64,000 nt of DNA, from positions 1,116,001-1,180,000 of the forward strand of contig NZ_FNCZ01000001.1 in assembly GCF_900099995.1 (NCBI RefSeq), read 5' to 3'. Positions 36,875 through 44,608 of the stretch are shown here, piece after piece (the stretch's first letter is position 1; every line of letters starts with the position of its first letter). The notes below the pieces were generated by a model that did not search any database, was not told where the DNA came from, and saw nothing but the letters and a program-made list of their open reading frames with translations. The stretch is from Winogradskyella thalassocola. GTDB lineage: Bacteria; Bacteroidota; Bacteroidia; Flavobacteriales; Flavobacteriaceae. The position numbers were made by a program, and so were the translations under genes.

Positions 36875-36929
36875 CTAGACTTAGGATCTAGTGCCGCGAG
36901 GTGTGAGAGTTCGAGTCTCTCCGCCTGTA
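36875..36929 (+). tRNA. 3' fragment of tRNA-Leu (anticodon UAG), 5' half missing
   Basis: The fragment starts at the anticodon stem. The stem CTAGA/TCTAG (36875-36879 and 36887-36891) encloses loop CTTAGGA with anticodon TAG (36882-36884). The long class II variable arm follows (36892-36904), then a T arm GAGAG-TTCGAGT-CTCTC (36905-36921). The 3' acceptor strand CGCCTGT and discriminator A come last (36922-36929). The expected 5' acceptor strand (ACAGGCG) and D arm are absent upstream, so this cannot be a functional tRNA. A fragment from the anticodon to the 3' end is the portion usually duplicated when an element integrates into a tRNA gene. Confidence 0.8.
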
Positions 36930-36935
36930 CTGAGT

Positions 36936-36972
36936 AAAAAAAAGCTAACTTTAACGAGTTGGCTTTTTTTTT
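36936..36972 (+). terminator. Intrinsic terminator after the tRNA-Leu fragment
   Basis: AAAAAAGCTAACT and AGTTGGCTTTTTTTTT form an 8-bp stem with one G-U pair, extended by A-T pairs, with a loop of about 6 bases and a long T run. It would have been the native terminator of the tRNA gene. Confidence 0.82.
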
Positions 36973-37020
36973 GTTCTTAATTTATGGGTTTTAGGTGCTA
37001 TGCTAGCTAAACTTAAAAAC

Positions 37021-37054
37021 AAAAAAGAGAGCTTCCGTTTAAAGAAACTCTCCC
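37021..37054 (-). terminator. Intrinsic terminator of the GH13 alpha-amylase gene
   Basis: On the minus strand GAGAGTTTCT and GGAAGCTCTC pair over 10 positions (two G-U) around a 6-base loop and are followed by TTTTTTGTTT. It lies about 30 bases after the amylase stop. Confidence 0.82.
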
Positions 37055-37079
37055 TTTACAATTAAAAAACACTTAATTA

Positions 37080-39974
37080 TTAAAGCTTTACTAACTTAGT
37101 TGTTAATGTTTGGTTAGTGTCATTTTGAACTTTAACCATATAAATTCCAGAATTTAATGAGGATACATCAAAAGAATCTGTTCTTGTAAAATCTCCTTTA
37201 AATGACTTTACTAATTTTCCTGTTAAGTCGTAAACTTCAACGTTTGATACATTAACGTTAATACTAAAAGCTGTTTGCGAAGGATTAGGATAAATACTAA
37301 ATTTTAATAATGCTTCATCATCAACACTTAGCACATCTGAAGCTTTATTTCCTAAGATTCTAAACTGACCAGCCGGAATAGTAATTGCTGAGGTAGAATT
37401 ACTAACCGTTGTGTTCCCAGTAGCATCCATAAGATCATACCATGTAGTAGTTACACCTCCCGGAAAATTTGTGTCTATACTTCGCGTAACAACATCAAAA
37501 TTTGCGTAAATGATTACATTTTTTAACGCTGAAGTCGGAATTGAATTATCAAAAATATCAATCCTTGGAGTTAAATTTCCAGAGGTGATTGCGTAATCTC
37601 CTTCAAACACAGGTTCTTCAATTTTAAGTTTGTGTAGTTTAGACCAGTCGTCATAAATCTGACTTCTAAGTGCATCGGTTAACCAGTTGTTCGCCCATTG
37701 TGGTTGCGGTTTCGTGTCTAATTTACAGCCGTCATTATCATAGCTTCCATCGTTACAAGTAAAAATAGAGTTATCCATACCTAATTCCCCAAAATGCCAA
37801 ATCATTTTTGGACCAGGAACCATTACAGAAACAGCGCCTAATGCAGACATTCTAGAAAGTGCTGTGTTTAAGTCGCGTACGTTATGATTGCTATTGCTAG
37901 TGTTACCAAAAGCTACATTTTTGTACATTAAACGTTCTTCATCATGACTTTCAGTATAACCAACTAATCTTGGTCCGTTGAAGCCAGAATGTGCTTTATG
38001 CCCCATTCTGTTGATGTTTTTATCACCACCTTCAGCCATTGTGATTTCTCCGTATTGCGAATTCATATTTCCCCACATCATCACACCTTTGCCTTCGCTA
38101 AATTTGTAATTAGCCCATTCTTTTTCTTCATTATCAGAGCCTAAATGTTCGAAAATAACATAATGATCTGGGTCTACTGCCCATGAGTGATCTGCGTATT
38201 CTTTTAAAACATCAACGCGATCTTGTTGGTAACTTCCGGTACAACCTTCATCTCCATCATAAGTACCATTACCACAGTTTTGTGTAAATCCTTTTGTTAA
38301 ATCCCATCGGAAACCATCAATTTTATATTCTTCAATCCAATAGCTTACAACTTGTTTAACGTAATCTTTAGTGTAATCTGAGCTGTGATTAAAATCATTA
38401 CCAACACTATATGAGTGCGTTGGGTAAACATTAAAATATGGGTTTTCTGTTGAAGGACCTCCCCAACCATCACCATCTGGATCATCCATCCACATTCTAA
38501 CCATAGGGTTTCGTCCAAAAGCATGGTTAAATGCGATATCTAAAATAACGGCAATACCGTTTTGATGACAAATGTCAACGAGTTCTTTGAATTTTTCTTG
38601 TGTTCCATAAAACTTGTCAATGGCCATATGAAAAGCGGTATTATAACCCCAACTTTCATTGCCTTCATATTCCATTATTGGTAATAATTCAATAGCATTT
38701 ACATTTAGATTTTTGAAATAATCAATTCTATCAATAATGTCTTGAAAATTACGGTCAGCATCAAAATCTCTGATTAAAACTTCATAAATGACTAAGTCTT
38801 CTTCAACGGGCTTTGTAAAATTAGCGACTTGCCAATTGTAAGGTGTTTGGCCTGTTTGTAAAACAGTAACTTCACGTTCTTGACCTGCTGGATAAACTGG
38901 CATGTTTGGATAAGTTGAAGCAGGGATATATGAATCATCAAAAGGTGATAGTACTAATGGAGAATATGGATCTGCAACTTTAACTATAGACGGTGAGTTC
39001 GCAATAGGGTTGGTGTCAAAAACCCAATATTGGTAGGTTTCAATAGCACCTGAAGTTAAACCAGAAACTTCTAACCAATATTTCCCAGTAGAAGGGTCAC
39101 GCTTCATCACATCACTATTTGATGGTGAATAGTTATTCCAACTTCCAGCAACTTGGATAAATTCTTTTCCTGGCGCTGTTAAAACTAAAGTTGCTTTGGT
39201 AGCATCTGCATGGTAATTAATACCATCTATCATATTTGCGGGTAGTGCTTGCTCTGTTACAGTTGGTACAACGATAACCTCAAAACTAGCTTCTCCGGTA
39301 TCAGAAGAACCAGGAGGTGTACCTACAAATTTTACAGTACCACTTTCAGTAATGTTAGTTAAAGTTGAATTACAAGCAGGAAAACCACAAGTTCCATTTG
39401 CTACTGAAACATTATTATAAAATATTTCGAAAGCACCTGAAACTGTCGTAGAACCTTGATATGTAATTGTAGCAGTTAGAGATAGGTTACTTCCAGAATT
39501 TACGACTACAATCTCATTTGTAGGCTGGATGATATTTATGATAACCTTTCCAACAGGAAAAATAAAATCGTTACAACCGTCATCTTTTAATTCCTGATTG
39601 CCGCTTTCATTTCTAAATACCATTCCTATTTGTGTAGCACTATTAGCTTGCGCCTGCGTAATGCCATAATAGGTTTGTGGTGTAATAGTAATACTAAACG
39701 TACCATCACCATTATTTGTCATTTCTCCAACTCCATCATCTTGTCCCCAATTACCAACAACACCAAATCCAAAAGCATCAGAATTGTTACCAATTCCAGA
39801 ATGCATATATACTTTTGTTGGATTATTTAAGCCATTACAATTGCTATCCGTGCTATTAGCATCAACAGTAATCGTTACAGGTTGGTCGACCTCGATTGCA
39901 CTTACACTAAGACTGACTTGTGCATGAGCGAAGTATGAGAACACTATAAAAAGTGTAAGTAATATTTTCTTCAT
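37080..39974 (-). CDS. Secreted multidomain GH13 alpha-amylase with T9SS sorting domain
   Basis: The 964-residue protein has a signal peptide (cleaved near FAHAQ, residue 19) and two N-terminal beta-sandwich domains (about 20-235). A CBM48-like domain follows (about 245-345, FIQVAGSWNNYSPSNSDVM). The GH13 barrel covers about 395-800. Catalytic residues are the nucleophile Asp in GFRWDLTKG (about 557), the acid Glu in VIFEHLG (about 606) and the Asp in TESHDEER (about 677). The T9SS type A sorting domain occupies about 890-964 (LLKFSIYPNPSQTAFSI to TKLVKL). It is the extracellular enzyme that starts starch or glycogen breakdown at the surface, like SusG in Bacteroides but exported by T9SS. It is the last gene of the susC-led minus-strand arm, after a hairpin that may lower its expression. 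Confidence 0.94.
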   Translation of the reverse strand: MKKILLTLFIVFSYFAHAQVSLSVSAIEVDQPVTITVDANSTDSNCNGLNNPTKVYMHSGIGNNSDAFGFGVVGNWGQDDGVGEMTNNGDGTFSITITPQTYYGITQAQANSATQIGMVFRNESGNQELKDDGCNDFIFPVGKVIINIIQPTNEIVVVNSGSNLSLTATITYQGSTTVSGAFEIFYNNVSVANGTCGFPACNSTLTNITESGTVKFVGTPPGSSDTGEASFEVIVVPTVTEQALPANMIDGINYHADATKATLVLTAPGKEFIQVAGSWNNYSPSNSDVMKRDPSTGKYWLEVSGLTSGAIETYQYWVFDTNPIANSPSIVKVADPYSPLVLSPFDDSYIPASTYPNMPVYPAGQEREVTVLQTGQTPYNWQVANFTKPVEEDLVIYEVLIRDFDADRNFQDIIDRIDYFKNLNVNAIELLPIMEYEGNESWGYNTAFHMAIDKFYGTQEKFKELVDICHQNGIAVILDIAFNHAFGRNPMVRMWMDDPDGDGWGGPSTENPYFNVYPTHSYSVGNDFNHSSDYTKDYVKQVVSYWIEEYKIDGFRWDLTKGFTQNCGNGTYDGDEGCTGSYQQDRVDVLKEYADHSWAVDPDHYVIFEHLGSDNEEKEWANYKFSEGKGVMMWGNMNSQYGEITMAEGGDKNINRMGHKAHSGFNGPRLVGYTESHDEERLMYKNVAFGNTSNSNHNVRDLNTALSRMSALGAVSVMVPGPKMIWHFGELGMDNSIFTCNDGSYDNDGCKLDTKPQPQWANNWLTDALRSQIYDDWSKLHKLKIEEPVFEGDYAITSGNLTPRIDIFDNSIPTSALKNVIIYANFDVVTRSIDTNFPGGVTTTWYDLMDATGNTTVSNSTSAITIPAGQFRILGNKASDVLSVDDEALLKFSIYPNPSQTAFSINVNVSNVEVYDLTGKLVKSFKGDFTRTDSFDVSSLNSGIYMVKVQNDTNQTLTTKLVKL

Positions 39975-39990
39975 AGTTAAAATTTTTAAT

Positions 39991-40024
39991 AAAAAAAGCT
40001 ATGTATTAAACATAGCTTTTTTTT
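39991..40024. terminator. Strong bidirectional hairpin between SusF-like and amylase genes
   Basis: AAAAAAAGCTATGT and AACATAGCTTTTTTTT form a stem of about 14 bp with a short loop and T runs on either strand. Transcription of the sus arm may stop here in part, giving the amylase lower or separate expression. Confidence 0.8.
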
Positions 40025-40039
40025 ATGAATATAAGTTAG

Positions 40040-41040
40040 TTAATTTAAGGTTATAGTTAAATTAACGGTATCAACTGTTAGTGTATACGTACCAGGAGTA
40101 CCATCAAAAGAGAAGTTACTATCTCCATCCATAGCGTTACTAAAATTACTATCGATAGTGTATCCTTCACCTTCATAAGTTGGGTAATTGATTCCTGTTC
40201 CCCAATCACCATTTACGTTAAAGAACCTAAAGGCATCATTTGTAAATTCTACTTCACCAGAATAGATACCTGCTCCAGTACACGCTAAAGCTGTAGGCGT
40301 TGTCCAATCCCATCCAGTACCAACAATACCAGCACCAACTAACCATAGTTGTTCGTACTCACATTGTAATTGTTCAGGTCCTAATGTAATTGTTTTGTTT
40401 ATATCATCTACAGTTAAGAAATAGGTTCCAGGAGTACCATCAAAAGAGAAGTTACTGTCACCGTCCATAGCATTACTAAAATTACTATCTATAGTATAAC
40501 CAGCTCCTTCATAAGTTGGATAGTTAGTACCTGTTCCCCAATCACCATTGACGTTAAAAAATCTAAATGAATCATTGATTAATGCTACATTTCCTGAATA
40601 AGTTCCATTTCCTGTACAAGGTAAAGCAACAGGAGTATCCCACGCCCAACCAGCATCAGCAATACCTGCGCCAACTAACCATAATTGATCAAAGTTACAG
40701 TTTGGACCAACAACAGGAGGTCCTAATGTAATTGTTTTAGCTGCCGTATCGACTTCTATAAAATATTCTCCAGGTGTTCCTGTAAACTGGAAGTTGCTAT
40801 CTCCATCTAAAGCATTTACTAAGTTAGAATCTATGGTGTATCCAACAGCTTCATAATAAGGGTAGTTTAAACCTGTTCCCCAATCTGCAGCTACAGTAAA
40901 AAATCTAAAGGCATCGTTAATTAAGTTAATGTTTCCAGAATACTTAGTGCCTTGTAAAGGTAATTCTACTGGAGTTGCCCAATCCCATCCTGCATCTACT
41001 GCACCTGCACCAACAACATATAGTATTGGAGCTAATTCTA
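40040..41040 (-). repeat. Three tandem copies of a 330-bp module in the SusF-like gene
   Basis: Copies begin near 41040, 40690 and 40360 on the minus strand. Shared DNA includes the segments around 40120-40200, 40450-40540 and 40790-40880 encoding GDSNF and NYPxYE. Copies two and three are nearly identical, indicating recent duplication or gene conversion. Confidence 0.82.
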
Positions 41041-41836
41041 CGCTATATGGAGTCACAGTAATGGTAACAGCATCAGAGAAACGTTCCATGTTACCGCCAT
41101 CCATTTCTATAGTAGCTTTGATTCTAATATCTAAACTAGCAGCTTCTTCTGCAGTAAGACCTGCATTAAGAACAATTTCGTTGAAGGCTTCGTGAGTGCT
41201 TGTAAAAGTCATTCCATCTGTACCTTCAGTTACTGCACCAGCAAAATCAGTTCCAGCTTGTGCAATTTGAACTTCGTAGTTGACACTTACAGTACTATTT
41301 TCACCAAAGTCAGGATCTTCCCAAGTTACAGTAATAGCTTCATCATTAGGAGTCGTTTCTAGTAATACAACGCCAAAGGTGTTATCTGGACTTAAGATAA
41401 CAGGGATAGCTTCTGAATATGATGATACACTAAAGCTTACGCTATTAGTTATATTTGATCCTGAAGTTACTCTCATAAACACAGTAAATGGTTCAAAAGC
41501 ATCTGCTCCAGCACCTAACAGTGTATTATTAAATTCCGCAACAGTCATTGTAAATCGGTCTGTTGTAGACGATCCAATTACTGTAGGATTTTCAAAGAAC
41601 GAATCGGGTGATAATTCAACCATATAGCTATCTCCAGAATTTAATTGGTCATTCCACACAATAGTGAATGCTTCATTATTTGGAAGATTATAGTTTAAAT
41701 TAATATTCGATATCGCTGGCTCCAAAAGTTTAAATGAAGCATCAGGAATAGTAATATCAATACTTTCTTCTGTTTCGCACGCCACAAAAACTAAGAATAG
41801 ACTTAATATAAGCGCACTAATTTTATTGAATTTCAT
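40040..41836 (-). CDS. SusE/SusF-like starch-binding lipoprotein with three tandem binding modules
   Basis: The 598-residue protein has a lipoprotein signal (LVFVACETEESID, Cys about residue 20). Two N-terminal SusE/Ig-like domains cover about 30-265. Three consecutive modules of about 110 residues follow (about 267-377, 378-487, 488-598), each with a WLVGAG start, an FRFFNVNGDWGTG-type middle and a YTIDSNFSNAMDGDSNF-type end; the last two are almost identical. This matches SusE/SusF-like outer-membrane starch-binding proteins, whose C-terminal modules are CBM58/69-like. The acidic residues after the lipid Cys fit surface export. The role is holding alpha-glucan near SusCD. It sits 13 bases after the SusE-like gene. 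Confidence 0.88.
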   Translation of the reverse strand: MKFNKISALILSLFLVFVACETEESIDITIPDASFKLLEPAISNINLNYNLPNNEAFTIVWNDQLNSGDSYMVELSPDSFFENPTVIGSSTTDRFTMTVAEFNNTLLGAGADAFEPFTVFMRVTSGSNITNSVSFSVSSYSEAIPVILSPDNTFGVVLLETTPNDEAITVTWEDPDFGENSTVSVNYEVQIAQAGTDFAGAVTEGTDGMTFTSTHEAFNEIVLNAGLTAEEAASLDIRIKATIEMDGGNMERFSDAVTITVTPYSVELAPILYVVGAGAVDAGWDWATPVELPLQGTKYSGNINLINDAFRFFTVAADWGTGLNYPYYEAVGYTIDSNLVNALDGDSNFQFTGTPGEYFIEVDTAAKTITLGPPVVGPNCNFDQLWLVGAGIADAGWAWDTPVALPCTGNGTYSGNVALINDSFRFFNVNGDWGTGTNYPTYEGAGYTIDSNFSNAMDGDSNFSFDGTPGTYFLTVDDINKTITLGPEQLQCEYEQLWLVGAGIVGTGWDWTTPTALACTGAGIYSGEVEFTNDAFRFFNVNGDWGTGINYPTYEGEGYTIDSNFSNAMDGDSNFSFDGTPGTYTLTVDTVNLTITLN

Positions 41837-41849
41837 AGTGTTGTTTTTT

Positions 41850-42992
41850 TTATAAGTTAAGTGGGATCAGTATATAATCTCCAGTTAGGTCGTTAAACCA
41901 AACCTCATAATCATCTTGTACAATAACAGGAATAGAACCTCCTCCGTCAGTTGCTACACCAGAAAATGATGTTGATCCTCCCCAAGAACTACCTGTGTTT
42001 GTTACAATTTGCAAATCTCCAGATTGAAGATTTACACTGCTTACATACCACAAGTGGCTATCAAAAGTAGATTGTGTTAAAGCTGTATCAGCGTTTAGTG
42101 CTGACCCCTGAAGTGTCATACTTGTATAACTAGCAGCACCTGACGCATCAAAAGCTTCCGTCATATAAGTGTTTGATGAAAAGTTGATTGTAAATGTATA
42201 ATACCCATCACTTGGTACACCAAAACGTCCTGGGTCACTATCTTGAGTTCCTGGGTTTCCAGCTATAGCTTCAGCAGTAGATAATATAATATCGTCACTA
42301 CCTTCAGGTGTTAAAGTTCCCCACTGTGGTTGCCATTGTCCTCTTTCTTCTAACAGTTTAAATCTACCGTCATCAAAACCACCAGCACCTTTTGTAAAGA
42401 AACCGGTATATCTATGAATATTAGTGTTTTCACCATCTCTAAATAGTGGTGCATTATTAGAATTATTATTCCAATTATCTGGCGTGGCATTTCCAACTAA
42501 ATATAACTCTTTAAACACATAATTGAAGTAAGGTTGAACTTCAAAACTGATAATATTAGAGCTAACCGCAAGACCATTTTGAGTTCCTATAGAACTTTCT
42601 ACTTTAGCATATAAGGTGCTAAACATAAAAGGTGGTAAGCCAGCAGCACCAGCAGAAGAATTTAATTCGTTAACTGATAACGTAGCTGAAGTCGTTCCTG
42701 TGATAGTTGTTGCAATTACAGGGTTTGTAAACGCTTCATCAGCAGAAAAAATGACAGCATAATTTTCGGATGCTTGTTGGCCATAATCAGCTTCATTCCA
42801 ATTAAATGTTATTGCAGGGTTACCTGGATTACTGGCATCTAATTCTATAACTGTAATAGGAAGATCTGCAAGCGTAATAGGTTCTGTTTCTGTAGCTGTA
42901 AATACTGAGGTATCATCTTCACAAGAATTCACGAGGAATCCTAGAGAGAGCACAGTTAATAGTACAACTTTTAATTTAAATATTTTTTTCAT
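41850..42992 (-). CDS. SusE-like outer-membrane starch-binding lipoprotein
   Basis: The 380-residue protein has a lipoprotein signal (LGFLVNSCEDDTSVF, Cys about residue 24). It has a SusE N-terminal domain (about 35-155; ITFNWNEADYG, AVIFSADEAFTNPV) and a C-terminal binding half (about 160-380) with KELYLVGNATPDNWNNNS and GYYTFTINFSSNTY, typical of SusE/SusF. It binds alpha-glucan at the surface. It lies 11 bases after susD and 13 bases before the SusF-like gene. Confidence 0.88.
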   Translation of the reverse strand: MKKIFKLKVVLLTVLSLGFLVNSCEDDTSVFTATETEPITLADLPITVIELDASNPGNPAITFNWNEADYGQQASENYAVIFSADEAFTNPVIATTITGTTSATLSVNELNSSAGAAGLPPFMFSTLYAKVESSIGTQNGLAVSSNIISFEVQPYFNYVFKELYLVGNATPDNWNNNSNNAPLFRDGENTNIHRYTGFFTKGAGGFDDGRFKLLEERGQWQPQWGTLTPEGSDDIILSTAEAIAGNPGTQDSDPGRFGVPSDGYYTFTINFSSNTYMTEAFDASGAASYTSMTLQGSALNADTALTQSTFDSHLWYVSSVNLQSGDLQIVTNTGSSWGGSTSFSGVATDGGGSIPVIVQDDYEVWFNDLTGDYILIPLNL

Positions 42993-43003
42993 TGCTTTAT
43001 TTT

Positions 43004-44608
43004 TTAGTATCCAGGATTTTGTGAAAGATTTGGATTTGAAGACATACTTAAACTAGGTATTGGAAAAAGGTTTAAATGAGCTGGTATCGCAATACCATTA
43101 CTTCCGTTTCCTTTCCATGCCCAGTTGTAATTTCCACCTGTAAATAATCCAAAACGAATTAAATCTTGTCTTCTGTGCGCTTCCCAATGTAATTCTCTAG
43201 CTCTTTCATCTAAGATAAATGGTAAAGTTAAATCACCATTAGAAATTGTGTTAGGGTTATTAGCACGAGTTCTTAATGCATTAACTAAATTAACCGCTTC
43301 AGTGATGGTTCCACCTCCACCACGAAGATGAGCTTCTGCATACATTAAATGTACATCAGCTAATCTAAACAGTGGGAAATCAGTATCCACAAAAGTTTGA
43401 TCTATACCAGCAACGCCATCAGAACTCATATTAGAATATTTTTGGATAATATACCCTTGGTTAGGATCAGATATATCTGTAATACCAATTGGTCTATTAG
43501 CAGAAATAATAGTGTTTCTATCATCATCGATAAAGTTTCCACCTTCCCATAATTGAGCAAATTCTTTTCTAACTCTTATAGCTCCGCCCCAAGCAGCTTC
43601 TGATACTCCAACTTCTGCACCATTAACCTCAAGACTTCCTACAGAACCATTAATCATAACGGTTGTTGGCCCGTAATTTTGAGTTGTAGATCCATCAGAA
43701 ATGATTGGGAAAATAACTTCTCCTGTTGCAGAATTTAAGTTGTTATCCGCTTGAAAATTATGTTTGTATTCTGTTGCAAGCACATAACCAGAACTTAATA
43801 GTTGTTGGCAATAGTTCATGCAATCTGCATATCTCGGTGTTCCTGTATAAACTTCTGCATTAAGATATATTTTAGCAAGAATCATATAAGCGACACCTTT
43901 ATCTGCTCTTCCGTATTGGTTTTGACCAGCATCTACTAAATCCGATTCGATATCTAATAATTCACTTTCAATAAATTCAAAAAGTTCAGCTCTTTCCGCA
44001 ACTGGTAAAACGGTATTTACAGCATTTGCTTCAGTACCAAAATTTGCTTTTCCAAAGAGATCCATCATATAATAGTAAGATAGTGCTCTTAATAATCTAG
44101 CTTCTGCACGGTATTCTATTATATCTGCGCGTGTACTTTCAGATACACCTCTAGAATCTAACTTAGCTGCAGTTGTTTCTCTTAAAAAGTTATTGGCAAG
44201 TGCAATAGTTAAATGTGTTCTACTATACATTCCTAGAATCATAGGATTTTGAGCGGTCCAAATATTACGTTGAAGCTCTCTTGTTCCTGGATCATTTTCG
44301 TAAGACCAAATCATTTGATCTGCTGTTAAAGTCTGAAGGTATAGTAATACACGACCAAATTGACTGGTACCTGCATCAATACCTTCAATATTCGAAGATT
44401 CTGGGCCACCAGTTCCTGTTAGAGCAAGATTAGCATATACACCAGCAATTACACGTTCGTAGGCTGCTTCATCTTCGTAAAGTTCTGAGCCTAATAAAGT
44501 GTCGTCGTCATTTGGTACTATATTTAAGTCTTCTGTACAAGACGTCAATGTAAACACCATTAATACGGCAATGACACTAATATTTTTTATTATTCTTTTC
44601 ATAGTCAT
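43004..44608 (-). CDS. susD: SusD-like starch-binding lipoprotein
   Basis: The 534-residue protein has a lipoprotein signal (MVFTLTSCTEDLNIVPNDDD, Cys about residue 24) and the SusD fold, with AEARLLRALSYYYMMDLFGKANF and the C-terminal FPLFRLADVHLMYAEAHLRGGG plus RARELHWEAHRRQDLIRFGLF segments. It caps the SusC encoded upstream. The ATG at 44608 shares one base with the susC stop (TAATG); a second ATG at 44602 is equally possible. Confidence 0.95.
   Translation of the reverse strand: MTMKRIIKNISVIAVLMVFTLTSCTEDLNIVPNDDDTLLGSELYEDEAAYERVIAGVYANLALTGTGGPESSNIEGIDAGTSQFGRVLLYLQTLTADQMIWSYENDPGTRELQRNIWTAQNPMILGMYSRTHLTIALANNFLRETTAAKLDSRGVSESTRADIIEYRAEARLLRALSYYYMMDLFGKANFGTEANAVNTVLPVAERAELFEFIESELLDIESDLVDAGQNQYGRADKGVAYMILAKIYLNAEVYTGTPRYADCMNYCQQLLSSGYVLATEYKHNFQADNNLNSATGEVIFPIISDGSTTQNYGPTTVMINGSVGSLEVNGAEVGVSEAAWGGAIRVRKEFAQLWEGGNFIDDDRNTIISANRPIGITDISDPNQGYIIQKYSNMSSDGVAGIDQTFVDTDFPLFRLADVHLMYAEAHLRGGGGTITEAVNLVNALRTRANNPNTISNGDLTLPFILDERARELHWEAHRRQDLIRFGLFTGGNYNWAWKGNGSNGIAIPAHLNLFPIPSLSMSSNPNLSQNPGY

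Larger units (their letters stand above)
36674..36937 (+). pseudogene. Open frame without start that runs into the tRNA-Leu fragment (possible gene remnant)
   Basis: An 87-codon open frame begins after a TAG at 36671 and ends at the TAA at 36935-36937, reading through the tRNA fragment. Its first in-frame ATG is at 36788. The part before the tRNA sequence has normal-looking protein composition (for example YKVYHREDMYYGIKCKGEDL and YIPKNLKNPRLLKK). I recognise no family. It may be the decayed 3' end of a gene that once ended at the attachment site, or chance. The interval 36505-36670 before it holds nothing I can identify. Confidence 0.25.

Noticed and set aside
36862..36929. A complete functional tRNA-Leu gene
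   Set aside because: No 5' acceptor strand complementary to CGCCTGT and no D arm are present upstream of the anticodon stem, so only the 3' part remains.
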